From: Bacteroidaceae bacterium
GTDB lineage: Bacteria; Bacteroidota; Bacteroidia; Bacteroidales; Bacteroidaceae
Assembly: GCA_017464815.1 (NCBI GenBank)
Contig: JAFTYI010000037.1
Location: 1-64,000, forward strand
Direction: 5' to 3'
DNA length: 64,000 bases
In this document: one piece after another, positions 8,886 to 16,681 of the stretch
Layout of the letters: every line of letters begins with the position of its first letter
Position numbering within the stretch: the stretch's first letter is position 1
Notes under the pieces: model-generated
Told to the model about the DNA's origin: nothing
The model's database searches: none
The model's input: the letters and a program-made list of their open reading frames with translations, nothing else
Position numbers and translations under genes: made by a program

Positions 8886-8916
8886 CAAATATACGGAAAA
8901 TAATTGTCCCTGCAAA
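8886..8916 (-). promoter_or_regulatory. promoter of lipoprotein/hsdRMS operon
   Basis: On the minus strand TTTG (8916-8913) and TATATTTG (8893-8886) are separated by 19 bases, a near-perfect match to the Bacteroidetes TTTG-N19-21-TAnnTTTG promoter. The spacer contains GGGACAATTA, the same word found in the inverted repeat at 9074-9271, so it may hold an operator. Confidence 0.75.
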
Positions 8917-9073
8917 GGGGATGGCACAATTTTTTTACGGGGGGGTGAAGAGGGGCGTTGCGATGAAAAAAAATTTAATGGATAGAGAAGATTTTTTTCT
9001 TGAATGGGGCCATAAAATTTTTTTGCATAGTGGCGTATAGAGTTTTGTCCGGCCTCTTAGCAAATTCTTCTTT

Positions 9074-9271
9074 GGGGGACAAGGGACAATGGGGACAATT
9101 AAATTTAAAGGGTATATATTTTCTGTATTTAGAAAAATGTGTGTAAATATATTTTATTATATTATATAAATAATTATATATATAATATAATAACTCTATT
9201 TTCAAGTGATGATGGGGGTAAGGGGGAGGTAGTGTGCAAAATTAATTGTCCCCTTTTGTCCCTTGTCCCCC
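9074..9271. repeat. 27-28 base inverted repeat of GGGACAA units around an AT-rich core
   Basis: Arm 1 (9074-9100) reads as three successive units GGGGGACAA, GGGACAAT, GGGGACAATT. Arm 2 (9244-9271) is its reverse complement with one extra base and one substitution. The arms are about 140 bases apart and enclose a stretch almost entirely of A and T. The layout resembles iterons beside a DNA-unwinding element, or paired operator arrays. Confidence 0.75.
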
Positions 9272-9344
9272 TGTACCCTTTTGTTTGGTCAAAGGACAAA
9301 GGTAGGCCTTGGGATTAGACTTTAGAATTAGACTTTAGAATTTA

Positions 9345-9375
9345 AATCCGTGTTAATCCGTGCAATCCGTGCCTA
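9345..9375. repeat. dispersed AATCCGTG repeat, single arm
   Basis: Three tandem AATCCGTG words end in GCCTA, matching one arm of the paired repeats at 16193-16327, 25378-25452 and 61262-61331. No opposite arm is found beside it. Confidence 0.7.
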
Positions 9376-9477
9376 AATTATCCCTAAAAAAGTCCGCAAC
9401 GTAAAATCGCTTAATTCCTTATATTCAATGTGTTACGTGTTAACGATTGTTAATTTTGGATTGAGTGGCGCGAAAAG

Positions 9478-9509
9478 TTGCAAACCGCCCTTCCCATGTT
9501 GTATCTTTG
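9478..9509 (+). promoter_or_regulatory. promoter for HU-HIG gene
   Basis: TTG (9478-9480), 21 bases, then TATCTTTG (9502-9509) fits the Bacteroidetes promoter pattern. The first plus-strand gene is at 9848, so the leader would be about 330 bases, consisting largely of repeats. Confidence 0.5.
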
Positions 9510-9526
9510 CATTGTCAGCTGATAAA

Positions 9527-9792
9527 ATGGCACGCAGATGACGCAGATGGGGGCAGATGACCGCGGATATTTTCGTTTTAGGCCTGAATGAGAAAATCCA
9601 GTGACTCTCCGTCAACTCCGCGCACTCCGTGGGCCATCCTGAGGGGAAAAACGAAATGGCACGCAGATGACGCAGATGGGGCAGATGACCGCGGATAAAA
9701 AATTGTCAACCACACAAGAGGCGGAGCACACTGCACATGAAAAGCAGAAAAATCTGCGGTCATCCGCCACATCCGCGTCATCCGCGTGCCAT
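9527..9792. repeat. dispersed repeat ATGGCACGCAGATGACGC: two direct copies and one inverted
   Basis: Copies lie at 9527-9570 and 9656-9698 (direct) and 9753-9792 (inverted, diverged); a fourth, inverted copy is at 63-107 inside the VirE-N reading frame. The direct and inverted copies could fold the HU leader into a large hairpin. The copies flank the restriction island on both sides. Confidence 0.8.
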
Positions 9793-9810
9793 CCTGAGAG
9801 AGAAACGAAC

Positions 9811-9838
9811 TTTTAACTTTTAACTTTTAACTTTTAAT
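9811..9838. repeat. heptamer tandem repeat, 4 x TTTTAAC
   Basis: Three exact TTTTAAC units and a fourth ending in T lie directly upstream of the HU start codon (9848). Copy number could change by slippage and alter spacing or translation. Confidence 0.8.
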
Positions 9839-9847
9839 TCAACAACT

Positions 9848-10348
9848 ATGGCAATCAAACTGAAAGCAAAGGAACAGAAACAGTATGTGGGCAAGTATGC
9901 GGGCACTTACCGCTACGTGATGACCACCGAACTCTACAACAAGCTCACCGAGCGCAAGGTGTTGGCCGAGGCGGCCATGCGAAGCGGCATCAGCCAGGGC
10001 ACCATCAACGCGGCTTGGGCGGCCATCGGCGAGGTCATCAAGGCGTGGGCAACCGAGGGCCACTCGGTGGCAGTGCCGGGATTGGGCACGATGCGCTTCG
10101 GCGTGCGAGCCACGAGCGTGGCCGATGTCAGCGAAGTGAGCAGCTCGCTCATCACCAGCCGACGCGTCATCTTCACCCCCTCGACCGACATCAAGGATGA
10201 GCTGGCGGGCACCAGCATCAACATCACCTGCTACGACCGCGATGGCAACATCATCAAGCAGGTGGCCAGCGACGACGAGGGCACCGTGGAAGACCCCGAG
10301 GAGGGCACTGATGATGGCGGAAGCGGAACGGGAGGAAATCCGCTGTAA
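9848..10348 (+). CDS. HU family DNA-binding protein, HU-HIG type
   Basis: 166 residues. The body (about 20-125) has the HU/IHF-like fold pattern, with a helical segment (SGISQGTINAAWAAIGEVIKAW), a strand with GLGTMRFGVR and the following arm. The tail is acidic and ends GGSGTGG. An HU domain with a glycine-rich tail is the HU-HIG architecture frequent in Bacteroidales, usually followed by a smalltalk peptide, as here. It probably bends or compacts DNA. The nearby VirE-N gene belongs to the same type of locus but is separated from it by the restriction operon. Confidence 0.85.
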   Translation: MAIKLKAKEQKQYVGKYAGTYRYVMTTELYNKLTERKVLAEAAMRSGISQGTINAAWAAIGEVIKAWATEGHSVAVPGLGTMRFGVRATSVADVSEVSSSLITSRRVIFTPSTDIKDELAGTSINITCYDRDGNIIKQVASDDEGTVEDPEEGTDDGGSGTGGNPL

Positions 10349-10370
10349 TTAGAAACAACTGACAGACCCA

Positions 10371-10453
10371 CCCCCAATCCCTCCCTCTATGGAGGGGGGG
10401 CTTGAATAGCTCAACATTCTTGAAGTCCCCCATAGAGGGGGGATTTAGGGGGG
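10371..10453. repeat. imperfect inverted repeat between HU and smalltalk genes
   Basis: CCCCCAATCCCTCCCTCTATGG (10371-10392) pairs with a run starting CCATAGAGGGGG at 10430, with a few mismatches. It could be a terminator or attenuator of HU transcription. The CCCCTCTATGG word looks like a dispersed intergenic repeat. Confidence 0.6.
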
Positions 10454-10476
10454 GCTTTTAAATTGTAAATGAACTT

Positions 10477-10572
10477 ATGGAAAAACGAGACATTTGGAAA
10501 ATCATCATTCAGACACTGATAACGATTCTGACGGCCATCGGCACGAGCTTGGGAGTGGTGTCGTGCATGTGA
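10477..10572 (+). CDS. smalltalk protein, 31 aa
   Basis: This short frame was found by reading the sequence after the HU gene. It encodes MEKRDIWKIIIQTL, continues with an ILTAIGTSLGVV hydrophobic stretch and ends in SCM. That is the pattern of the tiny smalltalk peptides that follow HU-HIG genes in Bacteroidales: a charged start, one hydrophobic helix and a Cys near the end. An N-acetylmuramoyl-L-alanine amidase commonly follows, but none is present here. Function unknown; the helix suggests membrane association. Confidence 0.8.
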   Translation: MEKRDIWKIIIQTLITILTAIGTSLGVVSCM

Positions 10573-10671
10573 GCAAAAGCGGATGAAACGCGAATGAACG
10601 GGGGGCTTCTTCTTTATTCTTCTTTGGGGATGGAGAGGAGGTCCCCCTCTTTTGGTGACATTTTTGATAGA

Positions 10672-10719
10672 AAATGAGACGCAAGGAGAAGTGATATCGG
10701 ACAATTTTGCATACTTTTG
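10672..10719 (+). promoter_or_regulatory. CE15 promoter with AAATGAGACG element
   Basis: TACTTTTG (10712-10719) is a TAnnTTTG -7 box. AAATGAGACG (10672-10681) lies exactly 40 bases before it. The GH98 promoter has the same word at the same distance (12980 and 13020). No TTTG -33 box is evident, which suggests activator-dependent promoters. Confidence 0.5.
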
Positions 10720-10764
10720 CCAAAAGTTTTAATGAATAACAAATTGGTAATCGCTTATAACAAT

Positions 10765-11955
10765 ATGAAAAGAGTAATTCTGTCGGCGGTGAAGACCGTG
10801 TTGGTGACAAGTTTGGTGGGCCTGGGTGCCTGCTGTGGTGAGAAACCTATCCCCCTGGTGTATGAGGTGGAGAACACGGGGGCGGGCTATGCCCTTCCTG
10901 TGATGCCTGCGGTGGCCGACCTGCCCGTTATCCGCGAATTGCCCGACCCGCTGGAGGGGGTGAACAGCTTCAGTGACTGGGCGCGTCGGCGCAGCGAGAT
11001 TGCTGCCATGATTCAGCACTATGGCATCGGACAGAAGCCTGCCGTGAATAAAGAGGAACAGGTGAGGGCGCGCATGGAGGCCGACACGCTGATTGTGGAT
11101 GTCACCGTGGGGGACGAGACGCTGACCCTGCGCTCGACCATCAGCTACCCCAAGGAGGGCGAGGGACCCTTCCCCCTGATGATAGGGACAAGTGGAATTG
11201 CGCTCCCCTACGACATGTTCACGAGCCGCCCCATCGCCACGATGGTCTATCGCGAATCGCAGGTGAACTCTTATTCACAGTTTTTCCGTCGCGATGGCAA
11301 GAAGCGTGGCGACTATGAGTTTGACCGCCTCTATCCCCATTTGAAGGACAATGGTGCCTACAGCCAATGGGCTTGGGGACTGAGCCGACTGATTGACGGA
11401 TTGCAACTGCTGGGCCCCGAGGTGACCCGCATTGACACGAAGCACATCGGTGTGACCGGTTGCTCGTATGCCGGCAAGATGGCGCTCTTCTGTGGCGCGT
11501 TTGACGAGCGTGTGGCCCTCACCATCGCGCAAGAGCCGGGTGGGGGAGGAGCCGCTGCCTGGCGTGTGTCGCACGTGATGGAGGAGGTGGAGAGCCTCGA
11601 GCGCACCGACTATAATTGGTTTATGGAGAGCATGAGGGACAATTTCAAGGGCGACAGTGTCTATCGCCTGCCTTACGACCACCACGAGTTGTGTGCCATG
11701 GTCTTCCCCCGTGCGTTGCTCCTCTTGGGTAACCCCGACTACAAGTGGCTGGCCGACAGTGCCATGCAGGTGTCGGCCGATGCGGCTCACAAGGTGTGGG
11801 AGCGCTTCGGCGTGGGCGACCGCATGGCGTGCGACATCATTGGCGGACATCCCCATTGTCGTCTGCATGATAGCCAGCGCCCCATTGTGGAGTCGTTTAT
11901 CGACCGCTTCCTGTTGGGGAAGGAGGAGGAGGAGAAAGGAGATAAAGGGAGATAA
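10765..11955 (+). CDS. CE15 family glucuronoyl methylesterase, lipoprotein
   Basis: An alpha/beta hydrolase with the CE15 nucleophile motif GCSYAGK, the following EPGGGGAAAWR oxyanion region and the late catalytic histidine in GGHPHCRLHDSQ. Family members hydrolyse the ester between 4-O-methyl-glucuronic acid of xylan and lignin. I chose the start at 10765: MKRVILSAVKTVLVTSLVGLG followed by AC gives a lipoprotein signal, whereas the longer frame opens with TTG inside the promoter. It is the first of three plus-strand genes, about 50 bases before the next esterase, with its own -7 box. Neighbouring GH115, GH98 and GH30 genes fit attack on glucuronoxylan. Confidence 0.88.
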   Translation: MKRVILSAVKTVLVTSLVGLGACCGEKPIPLVYEVENTGAGYALPVMPAVADLPVIRELPDPLEGVNSFSDWARRRSEIAAMIQHYGIGQKPAVNKEEQVRARMEADTLIVDVTVGDETLTLRSTISYPKEGEGPFPLMIGTSGIALPYDMFTSRPIATMVYRESQVNSYSQFFRRDGKKRGDYEFDRLYPHLKDNGAYSQWAWGLSRLIDGLQLLGPEVTRIDTKHIGVTGCSYAGKMALFCGAFDERVALTIAQEPGGGGAAAWRVSHVMEEVESLERTDYNWFMESMRDNFKGDSVYRLPYDHHELCAMVFPRALLLLGNPDYKWLADSAMQVSADAAHKVWERFGVGDRMACDIIGGHPHCRLHDSQRPIVESFIDRFLLGKEEEEKGDKGR

Positions 11956-12008
11956 AAGGAGATATTTCGAAACTTAAATTATTAACCTACATAAAAAACG
12001 AGTCAATT

Positions 12009-12941
12009 ATGAAAAAGATTGTAATGTCTTTGGTTGTGTTTTGTTGCACAATGGTTGCCATGGCGCAACCACCGCAAGGGTTTGGCGGCTTCGGCCAGCC
12101 GGGTGTCGAACCTCAGTTCAAGAATGTGAACTATGCCGGCGATGAACTGGAGGCTCATCAGATGGACATCTATCTGCCCAAGACCGAGCAGGCGAAGTAT
12201 AAGGTCGTTGTTGCCATCTATGGCAGCGCTTGGTTCTCCAACAACATGAAGGGGATGACATTCATGTCTATGGGCCGTTCGCTGGTGGATGCAGGGTTTG
12301 CCGTGGTGTGCATCAATCACCGCAGCAGTGGCGATGCCAAGTTTCCTGCCCAAATCAACGATGTGAAGGCTGCCATCCGCTACTTGCGTGCCAATGCCGA
12401 CAAGTATAAGCTCGACACCTCGTTCATCGGCATCACGGGATTCTCTTCAGGGGGTCATCTGTCGTCGTTGGCAGGTGTGAGCAATGGCGTGAAGACGCGC
12501 ACCGTGGGCAACACCACCGTTGACATCGAAGGCTCCGTGGGTGGCAATCTCGACCAGAGCAGCCATGTGGATGCCGTGGTCGACTGGTTTGGCCCCGTGG
12601 ATATGGCCCGCATGGAGAATTGCGAGACGGTGAAGGATGGCAACTCGCCCGAGGCGGCCCTCATCGGTGGTGCGCCTGCCGACCTGCCCGACATGGTGAG
12701 CCTCATTAGCCCCATCACCTATGTCACGAAGGATTGTCCGCGCTTCCTCGTCATCCACGGCGATGCCGACAACGTGGTGCCCCATTGCCAAAGTGTCTAT
12801 TTCTCGGAAGAGTTGAAGAAGGCCGGGTGCCTCGAGGAGTTCATCACCGTGCCCGAAGGTCAGCATGGCCCCGTCACATTCAATGAAAACACTTTCAAGA
12901 AGATGACCGATTTCTTCCTGAAGGAGGCGAAGAAACAATAA
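12009..12941 (+). CDS. secreted alpha/beta hydrolase, probable carbohydrate esterase
   Basis: 310 residues with a signal peptide (MKKIVMSLVVFCCTMVAMAQ). The oxyanion-type IYGSAWF strand, the nucleophile elbow GFSSGG, an Asp in HGDADNVVP and a His in EGQHGPV make up a complete esterase triad. It resembles BD-FAE/acetyl-esterase-like proteins of Bacteroidetes xylan loci. Removal of acetyl or feruloyl groups from xylan is inferred from the neighbours. It lies 53 bases after the CE15 gene and is probably cotranscribed with it. Confidence 0.85.
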   Translation: MKKIVMSLVVFCCTMVAMAQPPQGFGGFGQPGVEPQFKNVNYAGDELEAHQMDIYLPKTEQAKYKVVVAIYGSAWFSNNMKGMTFMSMGRSLVDAGFAVVCINHRSSGDAKFPAQINDVKAAIRYLRANADKYKLDTSFIGITGFSSGGHLSSLAGVSNGVKTRTVGNTTVDIEGSVGGNLDQSSHVDAVVDWFGPVDMARMENCETVKDGNSPEAALIGGAPADLPDMVSLISPITYVTKDCPRFLVIHGDADNVVPHCQSVYFSEELKKAGCLEEFITVPEGQHGPVTFNENTFKKMTDFFLKEAKKQ

Positions 12942-12979
12942 GAAATCTCTCAAGCCCCCAAAGCGACATTTTGAAAAGG

Positions 12980-13027
12980 AAATGAGACGTAAGTGCAAAA
13001 CGGTTTGTCTGATTGTCGCTAATTTTG
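12980..13027 (+). promoter_or_regulatory. GH98 promoter with AAATGAGACG element
   Basis: TAATTTTG (13020-13027) is the -7 box. AAATGAGACG (12980-12989) stands 40 bases before it, as in the CE15 promoter. Transcription would begin near 13033, which argues against the ATG at 13032 as the start codon. Confidence 0.5.
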
Positions 13028-13061
13028 CACCATGGAAATAACTGCAAATAAAACAATGTGT

Positions 13062-16000
13062 ATGAACAGACAACTTTACTCCTCCTTGCTCCTCCTCTTG
13101 ATTGCGCTTGCAATGGGGACGAACGCGATGGCGCAACAACGGCGCCCGATTGACAATGAAAATCCCTTGTGGCTCGTCCATGTGGACGTGTGGAATAAGG
13201 CCGACCCGCAGAAGATTATCGACCTGATTCCCGATGACATCAAACCCTACGTCTGCTTGAACCTCTCCCTCTCGTGCCAGTATGACACGGAGAAGGATGT
13301 CTACAAGATGCCGCAGAATGCCATCCGCACCTACAAGTCGTGGGCATCGGTGTGCCAACACAACAACATGTGGTTCACCTGCCAACCGGCTAGTGGCGGA
13401 CACACGCACATTCAGGACGACGACCTCGAAATCTTTGAATACTTCTACAAGCGCTATCCCAACTTCCTCGGATGGAACTACTGTGAACAGTTTTGGGGAT
13501 TCGACGAGCCGAACGACGAAAGCTCCAGTTCGCAAGCCGACCGCTTGGCCCTGTTTGCCAAACTGGTGCCCATGGCACACGAGTATGGCGGATTCCTCAC
13601 CATCAGTTTCTGTGGCAACATCTGGTCACACGGCCTCAACCCCGTGGGCATGATGAAGCGCAACAAGGACTTGCTGAAGGCTTGCAAGGACTATCCCGAG
13701 GCTTGTCTGTGGCTCTTCAAGTACACCACCTCGTCGTGTTTCTACAACAACGAGAGTGTGACCCTCTCGCCCTTCATCAGCGGATTGGCCACCAGCTACG
13801 GCGTGCGCTACGACAACTGCGGATGGAATGGTGCGCTGGATGCCCTCTTGGGTGAAGGCCATGGCAAGAAGTACCCCACGGCTGCCGGCTTGGGCACGGT
13901 GATGGAGCAGACGTGTGTGAACGGAGGCGCCGTGTGGGATGGCCCTGAACTGATATGGACAGAAGACTTCCAAAACTTGAGCAACAGCACCGTCAGTGGC
14001 TACACCCGTCGCAACTGGGGCACCTTCAACAGCTTCAAGGGCGGATGGATTGACATGTTTCGCAAGATTATCGACGGCACCATGTACATCCCCACCCGCA
14101 AGGAGGTGGTGGAGAAGACCAAGATTGCGGTAATCAACGACATCAACTCGGGTGACAATGAACAGATGTATGCCGCATGGGGCGACCTTTACGACAACCT
14201 CTACAAACAGAATGACCCCTTCAACCGTGGAAATGGTCAGTGGATGGACAACTTCTGCTACCTGAAGAAGACGGGACGCTATGCGGCCATCCCCATCCTC
14301 ATCGGCACCTACGACTCGGTGGCCAAGGCCATCCCCGTGCAGGTGAAGAAGTCGGCTTACCAATCGCGCTGGGGTTCGCAGACGGCTAAGGTGAACGACT
14401 TCAACAAACACTATCCCGAGGTGAGCAAGGGCGACCTCTACGTGTCGCGCTTCAAAAACCAGCTCATCACCTACACTCCTTACACTTATCTGAATAAGAA
14501 AAAGACGGCTTCGGCCGAAATCCCCCTGCTTTACAACCGTTGCGATACATTGGTGTTGAATTACGGCAAGCTCAGCAGCGGCACCATCCGCGAATACAGC
14601 GACAGCATCGTCGTCTACCTCAACAACTTCCGCACCGACTCCACCACCTCACAAACCGACCAGATTGTCATCCGTGGAGCCAAGGCGGAGCCTACCTACA
14701 CCACCACGAAACGCTACCTCACCACCTCATCGGCCACTTCGGAATGGGATGCGGCCACGGGCACCTTCACCCTGAACGTGCGGCACATGGGTGGCGTGGA
14801 CGTGGTCATCAACACACCGGGCGACGCACCGGTTGAGGGCAAGCTGACGGATGAAATCCCCCTGGTGGCACTGGGCATTCCCCAACAACCCGAAGAATAC
14901 AAGGGCGAGGTCATCATCGAAGCCGAGGACATGGATTTCAAGAGCATCAAGAGCTGTGTGACCGACCCCTACGGATGGTATCCCAGTGTGCGTGGCCATG
15001 CAGGAAACGGATTCATGGACATGGGCACAAGCACCAGCGGCTCGCTCCGTCACCAACTCAATTGCAAGCAGGCGGGTGAGCACACCATCACCGTGCGCTA
15101 CACATCGGCCACCAAGGCGGGCAACATCACACTGGTGGTGAATGGCAACAGCCGCACCGTGAAGTGCGAGAAGACGGCCACCAACGAATGGCGCAAGGTC
15201 TCCATCAACGCCACGCTGAAGGAGGGAAGCAACAACCTGCTTGTCAACAACGTGGGCGGAGCACCCATGTACATCGACCAGATTATCTACACGCCCACAG
15301 GCACTGAGGCCGAGAAATTCCTCGTCACCCTCCGCGAGAATGAAGGTGGCGTGGCATCGGCCAACCTTGCCGAAGCTGCCGAGGGCGAAACCGTGCAGCT
15401 CACCGTCACTCCCAACGAGGGATTTGCCCACGTGGGATGGGAGATCATTCATGGCAATGTAACCATCAGCGACGACAACACTTTTGTGATGCCCGATGAC
15501 ATCGTCACCCTGCGTCCCCTCTTTGTCGACCAGTCGGCCATCTACACCCTCGACTTTGCCCCCGTGCTCAATGGCGGCATACCCGAAGGATGGCGCGTCA
15601 CTCAGGACAACAACGAGGTGCACGACTATCCCAACTCCTACGGCTCGGGTTCGCGCACCTTCGTGGGCTTCACCGGCTATCAGAGCAAGGGACTCTATTG
15701 GCGCATCGGACGTGCCGACTATGGTATGCAGAGCGACTATCTGCTCACTCTCCAACCCGGAAACTACAAGTTGTCATTCGCCATGGCGGCTTGGAAGGGT
15801 ACGCCCAAGTACAAGGCCAGCATCCTCAACAAGAGCACAGGCAAAGCGGTTGTCGCCTCCACCGTGTTGTCGGCTACGCCCAATGCAGCGGGAAGCACTT
15901 CGGCCGACCTCTCGTCGACGCAGTTGCACGAACTCTCGTTTGACATCGCCGAGGCGGGCAACTATGTCATCCGCTTCCAAAACAACGGCAGTGGTTTCGA

Positions 16001-16184
16001 CGAGTTCCTCTTGCTCGAATGCCGCATCAACGGAAAGCCTGACCGTGTAGAGGAAATCCTTGGAAGCTCACTGGCGCCCAAAGCCATCTACGACATCCAC
16101 GGCGTGCGTCGCGAGACGATGCAGCCGGGATTGAACATCGTAGTGATGGAGAACGGCACTGTGCGTAAAGTCATGATGAAATAG
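13062..16184 (+). CDS. GH98 family glycoside hydrolase with CBM and type IX secretion tail
   Basis: About 1040 residues from the ATG at 13062, which directly precedes a signal peptide ending NAMAQ. The GH98 catalytic region (about 30-345) has WLVHVDVWNKADPQ and GWNYCEQFWGFDEP, followed by the GH98 C-terminal region to about 590. Next come a CBM6/35-like jelly roll (EAEDMDF..., about 620-750), an InlB-type repeat (about 755-830), another beta-sandwich, and a type IX sorting tail (YDIHGVRRETMQPG...). GH98 enzymes cut either blood-group glycans or complex glucuronoarabinoxylan; the neighbours favour xylan. Expected outside the cell or on its surface. Confidence 0.88.
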   Translation: MNRQLYSSLLLLLIALAMGTNAMAQQRRPIDNENPLWLVHVDVWNKADPQKIIDLIPDDIKPYVCLNLSLSCQYDTEKDVYKMPQNAIRTYKSWASVCQHNNMWFTCQPASGGHTHIQDDDLEIFEYFYKRYPNFLGWNYCEQFWGFDEPNDESSSSQADRLALFAKLVPMAHEYGGFLTISFCGNIWSHGLNPVGMMKRNKDLLKACKDYPEACLWLFKYTTSSCFYNNESVTLSPFISGLATSYGVRYDNCGWNGALDALLGEGHGKKYPTAAGLGTVMEQTCVNGGAVWDGPELIWTEDFQNLSNSTVSGYTRRNWGTFNSFKGGWIDMFRKIIDGTMYIPTRKEVVEKTKIAVINDINSGDNEQMYAAWGDLYDNLYKQNDPFNRGNGQWMDNFCYLKKTGRYAAIPILIGTYDSVAKAIPVQVKKSAYQSRWGSQTAKVNDFNKHYPEVSKGDLYVSRFKNQLITYTPYTYLNKKKTASAEIPLLYNRCDTLVLNYGKLSSGTIREYSDSIVVYLNNFRTDSTTSQTDQIVIRGAKAEPTYTTTKRYLTTSSATSEWDAATGTFTLNVRHMGGVDVVINTPGDAPVEGKLTDEIPLVALGIPQQPEEYKGEVIIEAEDMDFKSIKSCVTDPYGWYPSVRGHAGNGFMDMGTSTSGSLRHQLNCKQAGEHTITVRYTSATKAGNITLVVNGNSRTVKCEKTATNEWRKVSINATLKEGSNNLLVNNVGGAPMYIDQIIYTPTGTEAEKFLVTLRENEGGVASANLAEAAEGETVQLTVTPNEGFAHVGWEIIHGNVTISDDNTFVMPDDIVTLRPLFVDQSAIYTLDFAPVLNGGIPEGWRVTQDNNEVHDYPNSYGSGSRTFVGFTGYQSKGLYWRIGRADYGMQSDYLLTLQPGNYKLSFAMAAWKGTPKYKASILNKSTGKAVVASTVLSATPNAAGSTSADLSSTQLHELSFDIAEAGNYVIRFQNNGSGFDEFLLLECRINGKPDRVEEILGSSLAPKAIYDIHGVRRETMQPGLNIVVMENGTVRKVMMK

Positions 16185-16192
16185 AAATATTT

Positions 16193-16327
16193 TAGGCACG
16201 GATTAAATTTAGGCACGGATTACACGGATAAATTAACTATGGCGATTCGCTTCGCTACTATGGCTATGGCCATCGCCAACAGCCATTGTTTATAAAAAAT
16301 CCGTGTAATCTGTGTAATCCGTGCCTA
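16193..16327. repeat. dispersed TAGGCACGGATT inverted repeat
   Basis: TAGGCACGGATT starts at 16193 and again at 16210; the opposite arm (16298-16327) ends AATCCGTGCCTA. The loop has its own small hairpins. It lies between two convergent genes and may end both transcripts. Confidence 0.75.
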
Positions 16328-16332
16328 AATCA

Positions 16333-16434
16333 TTACCTCGCCATCATATAGAAGCGCTCCATAGCCTCGATACCCTTGAGGGCAGTGCCTTCGGGGTCGG
16401 TGAAGTCGTTGGGCACTCCCATCACATTCTTCAT
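16333..16434 (-). pseudogene. C-terminal remnant of an unidentified gene
   Basis: On the minus strand, 33 residues (MKNVMGVPNDFTDPEG... ending ERFYMMAR) precede a TAA. The composition is protein-like and the frame continues a little upstream (DETTKAPLPS) before decaying. No promoter or complete ORF is present. It looks like the tail of a larger deleted gene; I do not recognise the family. Confidence 0.4.
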
Positions 16435-16526
16435 GGAAGGGAGTGGGGCTTTCGTTGTTTCATCCGTATGTAGAATACTTATGATAAGTAACTTATATGG
16501 TTGAGATTACTGATTTTACAACCTTA

Positions 16527-16614
16527 TCACGGATGTGATTAAGTTTGCTCACGGATGTGATTAAACCTCATCACAGATGTGGTTAAGTTTGACCACAGCT
16601 GTGATGAGGTTCAA
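16527..16614. repeat. 22-bp palindromic tandem array, 4 units
   Basis: Units start at 16527, 16549, 16571 and 16593. Cores are TCACGGATGTGA, TCACGGATGTGA, TCACAGATGTGG and CCACAGCTGTGA, each with inverted ends, and are joined by about 10-base linkers. A further palindrome, ACTTATGATAAGT (16477-16489), lies upstream. The array sits between convergent genes. Confidence 0.85.
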
Positions 16615-16681
16615 AGATTAGGGACTTTACCCCATAAAGATAGGGGATAGGGGGGATAAATCCACTACATGTGATGGGTCA

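Larger units (their letters stand above)
8845..9477. other. AT-rich intergenic region between R-M operon and HU leader
   Basis: No convincing gene is present. The region holds the operon promoter (8886-8916), a long inverted repeat (9074-9271) around an A+T-rich core (about 9110-9205), a duplicated 13-base word (9314-9326 and 9328-9340) and one half of the dispersed AATCCGTG repeat (9345-9375). The open frame at 8975-9205 is low-complexity Tyr/Ile/Lys and is not credible as a protein. Confidence 0.6.

Noticed and set aside
8975-9205. Open frame of 76 codons on the minus strand
   Set aside because: Low-complexity Tyr/Ile/Lys sequence from an A+T-rich region, overlapping the inverted repeat arm; no promoter or start context.
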